Below are positions 1-10,074 of a DNA stretch of 64,000 nt, one piece after another. Origin of the DNA: Saprospiraceae bacterium (GTDB lineage Bacteria; Bacteroidota; Bacteroidia; Chitinophagales; Saprospiraceae); contig JADKAS010000018.1 in assembly GCA_016715245.1 (NCBI GenBank), positions 24,298-88,297 of the forward strand, written 5' to 3'. Each line of letters starts with the position of its first letter. Within the stretch, counting starts at the first letter, position 1. The notes below the pieces were generated by a model that made no database searches, was not told where the DNA came from, and was given only the letters and a program-made list of their open reading frames with translations. The position numbers and the translations under genes are program-made.

Positions 1-1283
1 ATTTCCTTGATCCTCCGACTTTACAAACCATACCGGAAGATATTGAAATTGCCTACTACCTTATACATTCTATGTCGGCGGGAACCGGAAATTTTGAAAA
101 TCTTGAAGAGGAATGTGCCGAAAATTTTAAAAACAGGATCGATAATACACGGGCAAGACAGGTTGTTTATCTGAGTGGAATAATAAACGAACAGGAATTG
201 TCACGACACCTCTCTTCCAGAAAAAATGTTGAAGAAATTCTTGGCAGTGGAAAAGTACCTTTGACTACATTGCGGGCAGGCATCATTGTAGGTTCGGGAA
301 GTGCCTCTTTCGAAATCATCAGGGACCTGGTAGAAAAACTTCCTGTGATGATCACACCAAAATGGTTAAGAACAAAATGTCAACCTATTGGTATTCGCAA
401 TGTCATTCAGTTTCTGGATGGTGTAAAAGATTATCCGCCATCTTTTGGTAATGCTTATGACATCGGAGGTCCTGATATTTTGAGTTATAAAGAAATGTTG
501 TTGCGGTTTGCGAAAATCAGGGGATTAAAAAGATATATCTGGGTTGTGCCTGTAATGACACCAAAAATATCTTCTTACTGGCTCTACTTTGTAACTTCGA
601 CTTCTTATGCTCTGGCCAAAAACCTGGTAAACAGTATGAAGGTGGAAGTTATATGTAAACCCAATAATCTGGCTGCTGATCTTGGAATCACTTTGCTGGA
701 TTACGATTCTTCCATCCGCCTGGCATTTGATAAAATCGAACAGAATCAGGTTTTATCAAGTTGGAAAGATGCTATGACCAGTGATATTTTGCAAAAAGGA
801 ATTTCTCAATACGTTGAAGTTCCATCAAAAGGTTGTTTTAAGGACAATCGTCAATGCCGGGTAAACAATTCCCAACGTACCCTGGAAAAAATCTGGTCCA
901 TTGGCGGACAAAACGGATGGTATTACGGAAATATTTTGTGGGAGATAAGAGGAATTATCGATCAGATTTTTGGTGGAGTAGGGATGCGCAGAGGCAGGAA
1001 AAGTCAAACGAAAATATTTACCGGAGACGCTTTGGATTTCTGGAGGGTTTTGCTGGCTGATAAAAAGGAAAAAAGATTACTTTTATATGCAGAAATGAAA
1101 CTTCCCGGTGAAGCGTGGCTGGAATTCACAATTGATGAAAACAATGTGCTGTATCAAACTGCCACCTTCAGACCTCTGGGTGTTTTGGGAAGGTTGTACT
1201 GGTATGCGGTTTTGCCATTGCATGGAATTATATTTAAGGGAATGATAAAAGATTATGTGCTTAGGATATTTATTTCAGATTGA
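1..1283 (+). CDS. NAD(P)-binding SDR-type protein with DUF2867-like C-terminal part, 5' partial
   Basis: The frame is open from base 3, upstream of the first ATG at 72. The extra N-terminal residues (FLDPPTLQTIPEDIEIAYYL then IHSM) match the 'AYYLVHSM' segment of NAD(P)-binding epimerase-like proteins, so the true start lies before the window. The visible part has a Rossmann-type region (QVVYLSGI, LRAGIIVGSGSASFEIIRDL) and a C-terminal lipid/ligand-binding-like region (GDALDFWRV, LYAEMKLPGEAWLEF, FRPLGVLGRLYWY) typical of DUF2867-type proteins. Function is unknown; members are often annotated as nucleoside-diphosphate-sugar epimerases without proof. The C-terminus appears complete. Confidence 0.72.
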   Translation, partial: FLDPPTLQTIPEDIEIAYYLIHSMSAGTGNFENLEEECAENFKNRIDNTRARQVVYLSGIINEQELSRHLSSRKNVEEILGSGKVPLTTLRAGIIVGSGSASFEIIRDLVEKLPVMITPKWLRTKCQPIGIRNVIQFLDGVKDYPPSFGNAYDIGGPDILSYKEMLLRFAKIRGLKRYIWVVPVMTPKISSYWLYFVTSTSYALAKNLVNSMKVEVICKPNNLAADLGITLLDYDSSIRLAFDKIEQNQVLSSWKDAMTSDILQKGISQYVEVPSKGCFKDNRQCRVNNSQRTLEKIWSIGGQNGWYYGNILWEIRGIIDQIFGGVGMRRGRKSQTKIFTGDALDFWRVLLADKKEKRLLLYAEMKLPGEAWLEFTIDENNVLYQTATFRPLGVLGRLYWYAVLPLHGIIFKGMIKDYVLRIFISD

Positions 1284-1517
1284 TGAATATGTTCTAGTCA
1301 TTATTGATTTTTTTACAATGCAGCTCTCTTTGGGATCGCTTGTCAATAATTGAGGATAAATAATTATCATTTTTACGTAAGCGCAAAAAGGGAAAACTAA
1401 TGAACTGTGTTTGTGTAATCTGCTTGAAAATAAATACATTTTCTGAAGTACTGAGGTTAATAAAAATTTTATTCAGCTTACAACCTGAATTTGCTATAAG
1501 GTTTTACAGCAATTGAT

Positions 1518-1525
1518 TACTTTTG
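1518..1525 (+). promoter_or_regulatory. Bacteroidota -7 box upstream of paaZ
   Basis: TACTTTTG matches TAnnTTTG. It overlaps the upstream in-frame TTG at 1523, which excludes that codon as start and supports the ATG at 1568 for paaZ. Confidence 0.55.
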
Positions 1526-1567
1526 CTTCATGGAAAAATAATTCCACTCAAAACATATTATTCACAA

Positions 1568-3613
1568 ATGGTTCTTAAAAATTTTATAGCAGGAGATTGG
1601 GTTCAGGGCACAGGACAAGGCCAGAAACTTTTTGACGCGAGCACAGGTGAGGTAATAACTGAAGCGTCCACCCAGGGGATAAATATGGCCTCGGCCTATG
1701 ATTTTGCCCGTTCGGAAGGCAATAAAAAATTGCGGAAGATGACTTTCCAGCAACGTGGAATAATGCTGAAACAACTGGCTCTGTATCTTATGGACCGCAA
1801 AGAAAAATATTATGAATGGAGCTATAAAACAGGGGCTACCAGAGGTGATTCCTGGATTGATATAGAAGGGGGAATAGGCAATCTTTTTGCCAATGCTTCC
1901 CTACGGCGAAAGATGCCGGATCTTCCTTATTATATTGAAGGTGACAGTATAGGACTCAGCAAAGGTGGAACTTTTATTGGGCATCATATTCTTGTACCTA
2001 AGGAAGGTGTGGCTGTACATATCAATGCATTCAATTTTCCCGTTTGGGGTATGTTGGAAAAATGTGCGGTCAACTGGCTTGCCGGGATGCCGGCTATAGT
2101 AAAACCGGCAACGCTGACTTCTTACCTCACAGCAGTTGTGGTCGAGGATATCATTGCGTCAGGTATTTTACCTGTCGGAGCACTTCAACTGGTTTGCGGA
2201 GGCGCCAGGGATATTCTTGATTATGTTGAAAGCCAGGACGTGGTGACATTTACCGGAAGTGCATCCACAGGCCTTATGTTAAAATCAAATTCTAGATTAC
2301 TGGCTGAATCGGTTCCGTTCAATATGGAAGCTGATTCCTTAAATAGTATGGTGCTGGGTCACGATGTTTCTGTTCAGGATCCTGAATTTGACATTTTTAT
2401 CAAAGAGGTCAGAAAAGAAATTACCGTCAAAAGCGGACAGAAATGTACTGCCGTCAGAAGAATTTTTGTGCCCGAACACCTCATAGAAGATGTGCAGATT
2501 GCATTGGGCAAAGCACTGGCACAAACTACTGTGGGCGATCCGCGTGTAGAAGGTGTACGGATGGGTGCACTGGCAGGAAAAACACAATTAGCTGAAGTAA
2601 GGGAAAAAGTACAGGCGTTGATGCTGGATTGTGACCTGGTGTATGGAGATTTGTTCAATGTAGAACTTCATGGAAATACATCCGGAAGCGGTTCGTTCAT
2701 GTCTCCGGTGTTGCTTCGTAATGACAGACCATTCGAAAAAAGAGGTGTGCACGATATAGAAGCATTCGGTCCGGTTTCTACATTGATGCCGTACAAAGAT
2801 ATAGAAGAAGTTGTCGAATTAGTACGTCTGGGAAAAGGGTCTTTGTGTTGTTCGTACATTTCTTATAATGATCATCATGCCACAGAATTTGTAGTCAATG
2901 CTGCAACCCACCATGGACGGATTCTTGTGCTCAACAGAGATTCGTACAAAGAAAGTACAGGACATGGTTCGCCAATGCCACTTCTGGTTCACGGAGGCCC
3001 GGGAAGAGCAGGAGGAGGAGAAGAAATGGGAGGCCTTCGCGGGGTGAAACACTATATGCAAAGGTGTGCCATTCAGGGAAGCCCAACCACTTTGACAGCT
3101 ATCACACAACAATATCAATACGGTGGAAAATATAAAATTGATCTGGTACATCCGTTCAAAAAACACTTTGAAGAACTTTTGATCGGAGAGACCTTGATTA
3201 CCCACAAAAGAACCATTACGGAGTCTGACATTGTAAATTTTGCCAATGTTTCCTGGGATCATTTTTATGCACATACAGATGAAACTTCGCTGGAAGGGAC
3301 TCCATTTACACAAAGAGTAGCACATGGATATTTTATCCTTTCTGCAGCGGCGGGTTTATTTGTTGATGCCGCCAAAGGTCCTGTGATGCTCAATTATGGC
3401 CTTGACGAATGCCGTTTTGTTAAACCTGTTTACCCGGGAATGACCATTGGTGTCCGCCTTACTGTAAAAGAAAAAGTAGTTCAGGAAAAAAAAGATACCG
3501 AAGACTATCGCAAGGGCATTGTCAAATGGTTGGTTGATGTATCTGATGAAACAGGTGAATCTGTAGCCTTAGCTACTATTCTCACTATGGTCAAATGTAA
3601 AAATGTATATTAA
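1568..3613 (+). CDS. paaZ: Phenylacetate degradation bifunctional protein PaaZ (ALDH plus MaoC hydratase)
   Basis: Residues 1 to about 510 form an aldehyde dehydrogenase domain (FTGSASTG around 228; general-base Glu in NMEAD at about 254; catalytic Cys in GQKCTAV at 293). Residues about 530-681 form a MaoC-like hot-dog hydratase with a D-x4-H motif (WDHFYAH, about 564-569). With the start at 1568 the protein is 681 residues, the length I recall for E. coli PaaZ, which opens the oxepin-CoA ring and oxidises the resulting aldehyde in phenylacetyl-CoA catabolism. The next gene is an enoyl-CoA hydratase overlapping by a few bases, consistent with a paa operon fragment. No paaABCDE ring epoxidase genes are in the window. 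Confidence 0.9.
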   Translation: MVLKNFIAGDWVQGTGQGQKLFDASTGEVITEASTQGINMASAYDFARSEGNKKLRKMTFQQRGIMLKQLALYLMDRKEKYYEWSYKTGATRGDSWIDIEGGIGNLFANASLRRKMPDLPYYIEGDSIGLSKGGTFIGHHILVPKEGVAVHINAFNFPVWGMLEKCAVNWLAGMPAIVKPATLTSYLTAVVVEDIIASGILPVGALQLVCGGARDILDYVESQDVVTFTGSASTGLMLKSNSRLLAESVPFNMEADSLNSMVLGHDVSVQDPEFDIFIKEVRKEITVKSGQKCTAVRRIFVPEHLIEDVQIALGKALAQTTVGDPRVEGVRMGALAGKTQLAEVREKVQALMLDCDLVYGDLFNVELHGNTSGSGSFMSPVLLRNDRPFEKRGVHDIEAFGPVSTLMPYKDIEEVVELVRLGKGSLCCSYISYNDHHATEFVVNAATHHGRILVLNRDSYKESTGHGSPMPLLVHGGPGRAGGGEEMGGLRGVKHYMQRCAIQGSPTTLTAITQQYQYGGKYKIDLVHPFKKHFEELLIGETLITHKRTITESDIVNFANVSWDHFYAHTDETSLEGTPFTQRVAHGYFILSAAAGLFVDAAKGPVMLNYGLDECRFVKPVYPGMTIGVRLTVKEKVVQEKKDTEDYRKGIVKWLVDVSDETGESVALATILTMVKCKNVY

Positions 3614-4373
3614 TATGGAAGGTCATATACAAACTGAGATAAAAAAAGGATTGGCAACGATTGAATTTTTCCATCCTGCGCAGAATTCTTTGCCAGGACA
3701 TCTACTGTCAGCTTTGGCGAGTGCCATAGAGGATGCCGGAAATAACGAAGGAGTCATCTTGATATTGCTGAAAAGTGCCGGGCACAGGACTTTTTCTGCA
3801 GGCGCCAGTTTTACGGAGTTGGCAGGTATTAAAGATTTTGATGAAGGAAAAAAATTTTTTCTGGGTTTTGCCAATGTAATCAATGCCATACGCACCTGTC
3901 CCAAAATTGTATTGTCGAGGATTCAGGGCAAAGCTGTGGGAGGAGGTGTAGGTATTGCTGCTGCGTGTGACTATTCTATGGCAACACAATATGCAAGTAT
4001 CAGATTATCAGAACTGGCGGTAGGCATTGGCCCGTTTGTCATTGGTCCTGCTGTGGAAAGAAAAATTGGTTTGTCTGCTTTCAGCCAGATGGCGCTGAAT
4101 GCCGGAGAATGGCAGACAGCAGAATGGGGAAAGCAGAAAGGATTGTTTACTGAAGTATTTGACAGCGTTCAGCAACTGGATGCCTATATTGAACATTTTA
4201 CCGGTGAATTATTGACTAAAAACCCTCAGGCTCTTTTATCTTTGAAAAAAGTTTTTTGGGAAGGCACATCTCATTGGGATCAGCTTCTTGAAGCAAGAGC
4301 CGAAGAAAGCGGCAGATTGATTTTATCCGATTTTGCTAAAAACGCAATTCATTCATTTTTACAAAAAGTATAA
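3603..4373 (+). CDS. Enoyl-CoA hydratase/isomerase family protein
   Basis: A crotonase-fold protein of about 256 residues. The oxyanion-hole segments are visible as FSAGASFTELAG and KAVGGGVGIAAACDYSMA. It overlaps the paaZ stop: the ATG at 3603 lies inside paaZ and a second ATG at 3615 follows the stop, so either start is possible. Position after paaZ suggests a PaaF/PaaG-type role in phenylacetyl-CoA beta-oxidation-like steps (inference). Substrate cannot be assigned from sequence alone. Confidence 0.82.
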   Translation: MYINMEGHIQTEIKKGLATIEFFHPAQNSLPGHLLSALASAIEDAGNNEGVILILLKSAGHRTFSAGASFTELAGIKDFDEGKKFFLGFANVINAIRTCPKIVLSRIQGKAVGGGVGIAAACDYSMATQYASIRLSELAVGIGPFVIGPAVERKIGLSAFSQMALNAGEWQTAEWGKQKGLFTEVFDSVQQLDAYIEHFTGELLTKNPQALLSLKKVFWEGTSHWDQLLEARAEESGRLILSDFAKNAIHSFLQKV

Positions 4374-4386
4374 TAAATTATTAGTC

Positions 4387-4743
4387 ATGTATAGGACATT
4401 TTTATTTTTCAGCGTCGTTTTTCTGTTGAGTTCCTGCGAACCAAAGGTATTACCTACCGTCATCGAATTTAAGCAGGATCAAGTAATGGTGAAGTTTTCC
4501 CACATGAGTACAATGGCTGAATTTGCTCAGGCTGCCATTCAATGTAATGAACGAAATATTAATATGCAATATGCCGGCAGTGAGTTTTTTGAAGACGGCA
4601 GAGTTAAAAAACTGGCTATTCAACTCACCATGCCAAATGGGAAATCCGGAAATACCACAGCGGACCTGACCACATTACAATACAAGTATTACGGATTTAT
4701 GGTTGCCGACAACGGATATTTTAAGATTGGTCATATCGACTAA
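4387..4743 (+). CDS. Small lipoprotein, unknown function
   Basis: Starting at the ATG at 4387 gives a 118-residue protein with a lipoprotein signal (MYRTFLFFSVVFLLSSC) ending in an SSC lipobox. An in-frame ATG at 4333 inside the previous gene would place extra residues before the signal and is unlikely. The mature part is small and mixed in character (NGKSGNTTADLTTLQYKYYG); I do not recognise a family. It sits 13 bases after the hydratase gene and 11 bases before ligA, so it is probably cotranscribed with them. Confidence 0.7.
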   Translation: MYRTFLFFSVVFLLSSCEPKVLPTVIEFKQDQVMVKFSHMSTMAEFAQAAIQCNERNINMQYAGSEFFEDGRVKKLAIQLTMPNGKSGNTTADLTTLQYKYYGFMVADNGYFKIGHID

Positions 4744-4754
4744 CCCTGTTTCAA

Positions 4755-6868
4755 ATGGACGGACAAAATAACATCAGTGAAATGATGGGGAAATCCCGCA
4801 TCTTTTTACAACAAAAAGCGGGTATAAATGATATGGAATCTCTGAGAGATGTTTTGAGATTTCATGAAAACCGGTATTACATACAGCACGATCCATTAGT
4901 TTCCGACGCTGAATATGACATTTTGTACAATCAGTTGAAGGAACTTGAAAGAAATTACCCCGAGCTGATAACGCCGGATTCTCCTACACAAAGGGTTGCA
5001 GCTGACCTTTCACCTGATTTTCCCCAGGTACAACATGTAACACCGATGTTGTCCCTGGACAATGTGTATTCGGATGAAGACCTGAATGATTTTGATACTG
5101 GAATCAAAAAGTTACTTGCTTTAGCTTCTGAAAAAAATGTTCAGTATTCGGTGGAACCGAAATATGATGGCGGAAGTATTTCATTATTATTTGAAAATGA
5201 TGTTTTAGTAAGAGCCGCTACGAGAGGAAATGGAGTGTTGGGTGAGGACATCACACCTAATGCAAAGTCTATGCCCAGTATACCGCTTAAAGTATCCTTT
5301 TCTTCCATTGGCTGGAACAAGGTTGAACTCAGGGGTGAGGCGCTTATCAAAAAGGAAAATTTTGAAAACATAAATAAACTCAGGGAAGAAAACGGGCTGA
5401 CCTTGTTTGCCAATCCGCGTAATGCTGCCACCGGAGGATTACGTACAAAAGATGCCAATGAAACCAGAAAAAGGGGTATTGAGGCTTTTATTTACCAGGT
5501 AGGTTATGTCGAAGATAAAGAAGGGAATGACATTACTCGCAATATAGATTCTCATTTTCAGAATATTGAACAATTGGGTGCTTTGGGTTTTAAGATACCC
5601 GGGGTCGAAAAAAATTATGTTCGGGTATTCAGGAAGTGATAAAATTTATCAGGGACTGGGAGATAAAAAGAGATGACTTTGCCTATGAAATTGATGGCAT
5701 GGTGGTTAAAGTGGATAAAAAAGAATACCAGGAAAAATGTGGAAGTACCGCGCATCATCCCCGATGGGCTACTGCGTTCAAATTTAAGGCTAAACAAGCT
5801 ACAAGTATTCTCAGGGACATAGAATATCAGATAGGAAAAGTAGGAAGTGTCACACCGGTCGCAAAAATTGACCCTGTATATCTGGCAGGTGTAACCATTT
5901 CATCCATTTCGCTTCATAATGATGATTTTATCAGGGCTAAAGACCTGCGTCTTGGAGATACGGTTCTTGTGGAGAGGGCAGGGGATGTGATTCCATACAT
6001 CGTCAAATCTTTTCCTGAATTGAGGAAAGGAAATGAATTGGAAATTCTTTTCCCAAAATTTTGTCCGGCAAATAAAGTGGAGGAAGTCGCTTTGATTCGT
6101 GAAGAAGGAGAAGCGGCCTGGCGTTGCGCCAATTGTACATGCGGCGAACAAAATCTGCAAAAGATGATATTCCATGTGTCAAAAGAGGCGATGGATATTG
6201 ATGGTTTTGGAAAATCCTATGTTGAAAAATTTCACCAGCTGGGTTGGTTGAAAGATATCAGTGATATATACAATCTCGATTATGATAAAATTGCTGGGCT
6301 GGAAGGTTTTGGTGCCAGGTCAGTTGAAAATTTACAGATCTCAATTGAAAAAGCTAAAAAAAACCCGATTCAGAAATTGTTGCATGGATTGAGTATCCAC
6401 CATTTGGGCAAAAAAGCTTCCAAACTTATAGCCAGAGAAGTATCACATGTATTGGACCTGACATCCTGGGATGAAGAAAAATTTACAAATATAAAAGACA
6501 TAGGTCCTGTTGTTGCCCGGAATGTGATGGAGTATTTCAAAAATCCGGTAAATATCGAAATGCTTCGTAAAATGGAAACATTTGGTGTTAATCTGACACA
6601 GACAGAAGAGGATAAACCTGTAGCAGTTTCTGAAGATGCTCCTTTGTTTGGAAAAACCATATTGTTTACAGGAACGCTGACGACGATGGACAGAAAAATT
6701 GCTCAGGAGCTTGCAGAAAAAGCAGGGGCTAAAGTGTTGTCAGGCGTCAGTTCTCAACTAAACATTCTTGTTGCCGGTGAAAAAGCAGGTTCAAAACTTA
6801 AAAAAGCCCAGGAATTGGGAACCGTGGAAATCTGGGATGAAGAAAAATTTGCCGGAAAAATTATATGA
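4755..6868 (+). CDS. ligA: NAD-dependent DNA ligase LigA, frameshifted in this sequence
   Basis: NAD-dependent DNA ligase seals nicks in replication and repair. Domains in order: Ia (residues about 25-85, YYIQHDPLVSDAEYD), adenylation domain with the nucleotide-binding Lys in EPKYDGG, OB fold, Zn finger, HhH domain (GLEGFGARSVENL), and C-terminal BRCT (LFGKTILFTGTLTTMDR). The frame breaks near the 7-A run at 5608-5614: upstream reads PGVEKNYVR then stops at 5639, while the other frame continues SGIQEVIKFIRDWEIKRDD. One missing A restores a 704-codon gene. The ligase is essential, so a sequence error is likelier than a pseudogene. The Zn finger shows FCPAN where CPxC is usual, so one ligand Cys appears replaced by Asn. 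Confidence 0.92.
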
Positions 6869-7024
6869 TGCTTTATATTTCTATTGGTGTTTTCAGAAAA
6901 AGATTAATTTTGATGAATACATTAAATTGAAATGTTTATTTAGGCCAGAACGATTTGATTTATTTTAATTTTTACATACATTTCTCTGAATAAAACATTT
7001 AAGTAAAAACTTAAAAAAATACAT

Positions 7025-8809
7025 ATGTCTGTTTTACCTAAATGGTTGTACTTCATTAGTTTTGGTATAATTTTATATACCGCTTTGTTTTTTTACCCCA
7101 GATGGGAACAAACCAGAACCGAAGCAACCATTGGCTGGGATGTTTCCGGGTACTACATGTACTTACCGACGTTTTTTATTTATAAAGACGCCAAAAAAAT
7201 GTCGTTCAGGGATAGTATCATTCAGAAATATTACCCGACGCCTGATTTTCACCAGGCATATATTCATCCCCCTTCAGGTAATTTTGTATTTAAATATTCG
7301 GCAGGCCAGGCCATTGCCATGTTTCCCTGGTTCTGGATAGGACACCTTTATGCAAAAATTTCTGAAAATTACCTTGCTGATGGGTTTTCCTATCCTTATC
7401 AGATCAGTATTGGAATAGGGATGTTGTTTTGGGGTTTACTTGGTTTATTTTTTCTGAGAAAAATATTGAAGGTATATTATGACGAATGGACAACAGTTTT
7501 AGCTCTTTTTCTTTTGATAACAGGAAGTAATCTTCTGAATTATATTGCCATTGATCAGGCAATGACTCATTCTACCTTATTTACTATATATACTTTAATT
7601 ATTTGGAATACTATTCGGCTTTATCAATCAGTGAATACAAAAAGAATTATATGGCTTGGGTTGTTATGCGGTTGGGCAGCATTGATACGCCCCACTGATT
7701 TAATTGCTGTTCTGATCCCATTATTATGGGGTATAAATTCTTATGAAGACATTAAAGCGCGCTTACAACTTTTGAAAGTACACTTACCAAAGTTGATTGT
7801 TTTTATGGTATGTGTTGCATTGGTTGGTTTAATACAACCTGTTTACTGGAAATGGGCAACAGGAGAATGGATTATTTACAGTTATCAGGATCAGGGTTTC
7901 AGTTGGCTGCATCCTCATGTCAAAAATTTTACTTTTAGTTATAAAAGTGGTTGGTTGCGGTACAGTCCCTTATTGATATTGTCATTTATTGGCATCTTTC
8001 CATTTATTCGACAGAATAAAAACATACTTCCGGTACTGGTATTAATGGGCCTCAGTTTTTATATAGTTACTGCATGGGATCAGTGGGACTACGGAAGCAC
8101 CGGGGGAAGGGCCATGGTTCAATATTATCCCTTGTTTGTTTTTCCTATGGCTGCATTGTTGGAAGCTGTCAGGAAAAATAAATTTTTCTCTTCCGTTTTT
8201 TTTGTAGTATCTGTCATTTTTGTTTATGTAAATATTTGGTGGGTATATAATGCCCATACAGGAAAAGTACAGGTTCTAAATCTAACCAAAGAATATTATT
8301 GGAAAAAAATCGGAAGATGGTCAAGCGCTGAATCAGACACTAAATTGCTTTTTAATAATTATTCTTATGAAGGTATACTGAAGAATGAAAAGGTTATTTA
8401 TGAAAATAAATTTGAAAATGACACTACGGCTAACAGTGTTTCTGTAGAGGGTAATGGAAAAATTTTATTAAACAAGGACCTTCAGTATTCTGGTATTTAT
8501 ACAATCAAAAACCCCGGGGGGCCACAAAACAGAGTACGTGTTTACAGTGTATTTTCTTGTGAGGAAAAGGAATGGACAGATTGGAAACAGGCTCAGTTAA
8601 TAATAAAATTTTATAGAGGTGAAACGGAGGTTCAAAACAATTTAATACGTATACACCATTTTTTAGAAAACTCAGAAACAAGAGAACTTTTTCTTGATGC
8701 CAAATGCCCTGCAGTTTGGTCTCATTTGTCTGTTCTTTACTGGAATGCGGAAGGAGATAAACAACTTCGGATTGATGATTTGAAGGTGGTCTTATTTTCC
8801 GAAGAGTGA
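7025..8809 (+). CDS. Polytopic membrane protein, GT-C glycosyltransferase-like, with C-terminal soluble domain
   Basis: A 594-residue protein with about ten hydrophobic segments in residues 1-420 (for example LYFISFGIILYTALFF, ISIGIGMLFWGLLGLFFL, LIVFMVCVALVGLI). An acidic motif follows the first segment (TIGWDVSGYYMYLPTFF), as in lipid-linked-sugar GT-C transferases (PMT/ArnT-like). Residues about 430-594 are soluble and beta-rich. It could transfer a sugar to envelope glycan or protein, but the specific family is not recognised with certainty. The gene stands alone, about 155 bases after ligA. Confidence 0.6.
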   Translation: MSVLPKWLYFISFGIILYTALFFYPRWEQTRTEATIGWDVSGYYMYLPTFFIYKDAKKMSFRDSIIQKYYPTPDFHQAYIHPPSGNFVFKYSAGQAIAMFPWFWIGHLYAKISENYLADGFSYPYQISIGIGMLFWGLLGLFFLRKILKVYYDEWTTVLALFLLITGSNLLNYIAIDQAMTHSTLFTIYTLIIWNTIRLYQSVNTKRIIWLGLLCGWAALIRPTDLIAVLIPLLWGINSYEDIKARLQLLKVHLPKLIVFMVCVALVGLIQPVYWKWATGEWIIYSYQDQGFSWLHPHVKNFTFSYKSGWLRYSPLLILSFIGIFPFIRQNKNILPVLVLMGLSFYIVTAWDQWDYGSTGGRAMVQYYPLFVFPMAALLEAVRKNKFFSSVFFVVSVIFVYVNIWWVYNAHTGKVQVLNLTKEYYWKKIGRWSSAESDTKLLFNNYSYEGILKNEKVIYENKFENDTTANSVSVEGNGKILLNKDLQYSGIYTIKNPGGPQNRVRVYSVFSCEEKEWTDWKQAQLIIKFYRGETEVQNNLIRIHHFLENSETRELFLDAKCPAVWSHLSVLYWNAEGDKQLRIDDLKVVLFSEE

Positions 8810-8885
8810 CGGAAAAATTGTGTTTTTGGCTTTTGAAAGGTAAGAAAAATGGTGCAAGAGAGCTAAAGTCTTATGTTCATATAAT

Positions 8886-8914
8886 AAAAAAAGAGGACAA
8901 TTGCCCTCTTTTTG
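8886..8914. terminator. Bidirectional rho-independent terminator
   Basis: AAAAAGAGG pairs with CCTCTTTTT around a short loop, with A and T tracts on either side. It lies between the convergent membrane-protein gene (plus) and rpmA (minus) and can serve both. Confidence 0.7.
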
Positions 8915-8971
8915 CTAATTTTAATTCGTTTTTACTACAAAAATCGTTTTTGGTAATGTAAACCCGAAAAA

Positions 8972-9598
8972 TTATTCTTCTTCATTGGAGGCCACTTTGC
9001 CACCATCCAAAGATTCTTGTAATGTTTTTAATTCGTCCCATTTACCATCTGCAGCCAGAGAAGCTTGTTGTGGCCATGTGCCTGGGTTATGAGCTGCAAA
9101 TCTTGGTCCTGCTTCGCTTAATATGTCTTTCAGTTTATCGACATCACTGCCGGCAAGGTCTGCAAATGTCATAATTCCTGCATTATTAAACAACTCAGCT
9201 ATTTTAGGACCTATTCCTTCAATTTTTGCAAGATTGTCCTTTGATGAAGAAGGCTTTGCAGCAGGTGCAGCTTTTTCAACCGGAGCTGCCTTTGCTGCAG
9301 GTTTGGCGTTTGCAACCGGAGCAACGGTTTCCTTAACTTCAATCAATTCAGGTAAAATACTTACGTAATTTTTATTGTCCTTTGCTTTTCTGAAAGTAAC
9401 AATTCCATCTACTCTCGCATGAAGGGTAAAATCTTTACCTAAATAAGTATTGTCACCAGGATGAAATTTTGTACCTCTTTGTCTTACGATGATATTACCG
9501 GCTTGTGCATACTGACCGCCAAATAATTTTACTCCTAATCTTTTACTTTTACTGTCCCGTCCGTTGTCTGAACTACCGACACCTTTTTTATGAGCCAT
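8972..9598 (-). CDS. rpmA: 50S ribosomal protein L27 with C-terminal helix-hairpin-helix extension
   Basis: Residues 1 to about 85 are canonical bacterial L27 (MAHKKGVGSSDNGRDSKSKR, AGNIIVRQRGTKFHPG), a large-subunit protein near the peptidyl-transferase centre. A low-complexity Ala/Lys/Pro linker (about 90-120) follows, then a domain at about 121-205 with a helix-hairpin-helix signature (LAKIEGIGPKIAELFNNAGI, FADLAGSDVDKLKDIL) and a GTWPQQASLA segment. Usual L27 is about 85-95 residues; this is 208. The extension is in frame with no break, so it is a genuine fusion. It follows rplU by 36 bases in the usual L21-L27 order. Confidence 0.95.
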   Translation of the reverse strand: MAHKKGVGSSDNGRDSKSKRLGVKLFGGQYAQAGNIIVRQRGTKFHPGDNTYLGKDFTLHARVDGIVTFRKAKDNKNYVSILPELIEVKETVAPVANAKPAAKAAPVEKAAPAAKPSSSKDNLAKIEGIGPKIAELFNNAGIMTFADLAGSDVDKLKDILSEAGPRFAAHNPGTWPQQASLAADGKWDELKTLQESLDGGKVASNEEE

Positions 9599-9634
9599 TA
9601 TTCTTAATTTTTTAGTGAAAAAAATATCCTGCGA

Positions 9635-9946
9635 TCAGGCAGTGATAGAATCGATTTTAATTTTGGAAAAACACTGTCTGTGTCCGTTTTTCTTTTCGTA
9701 TCCTTTTCTCCTTTTTTTCTTGAAGACGATGACTTTATCACCTTTCACCCTGTCAAGGACTGTGGCTGATACGGAAGCTCCACTTATTACCGGCGTGCCT
9801 ACTTTGATACTGCCCTGATTGTCAATCAGGAGTACCTGATCAAACTTTAAGGAAGTTCCCGGTTCGGCTTCTAGCTGGTGGACAAAAAGCTCCATGCCTT
9901 GTGTCACTTTGAATTGCTGACCAGCTATTGTTACGATTGCGACCAT
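9635..9946 (-). CDS. rplU: 50S ribosomal protein L21
   Basis: A 103-residue protein with the L21 beta-barrel start (MVAIVTIAGQQFKVTQGMEL) and the basic rRNA-binding end (FKKKRRKGYEKKNGHRQ). It binds 23S rRNA in the large subunit. It is the first gene of the rplU-rpmA operon, with a -7 box about 33 bases upstream. Normal length; unlike rpmA it carries no extension. Confidence 0.97.
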   Translation of the reverse strand: MVAIVTIAGQQFKVTQGMELFVHQLEAEPGTSLKFDQVLLIDNQGSIKVGTPVISGASVSATVLDRVKGDKVIVFKKKRRKGYEKKNGHRQCFSKIKIDSITA

Positions 9947-9978
9947 GATTAAAAAATTTTAAATTTGAAAAATGGCTG

Positions 9979-9986
9979 CAAAGGTA
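9979..9986 (-). promoter_or_regulatory. -7 box of rplU-rpmA promoter
   Basis: Minus strand TACCTTTG matches TAnnTTTG, about 33 bases before the rplU start. Confidence 0.55.
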
Positions 9987-10074
9987 ATTATATCAACCGA
10001 TAAAACAAAATTATTTATAATAAATTTTCAGTCAGTAAAACTATTGACTAAGGAATGAAAATTGTAGGGACAAA

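Noticed and set aside
1523..1567. Upstream TTG start for paaZ
   Set aside because: It overlaps the -7 box and gives residues absent from the family; the ATG at 1568 gives the standard 681 residues.
6768..6968. 66-codon open frame at the end of ligA
   Set aside because: Out-of-frame with the BRCT domain and extends into AT-rich intergenic sequence.
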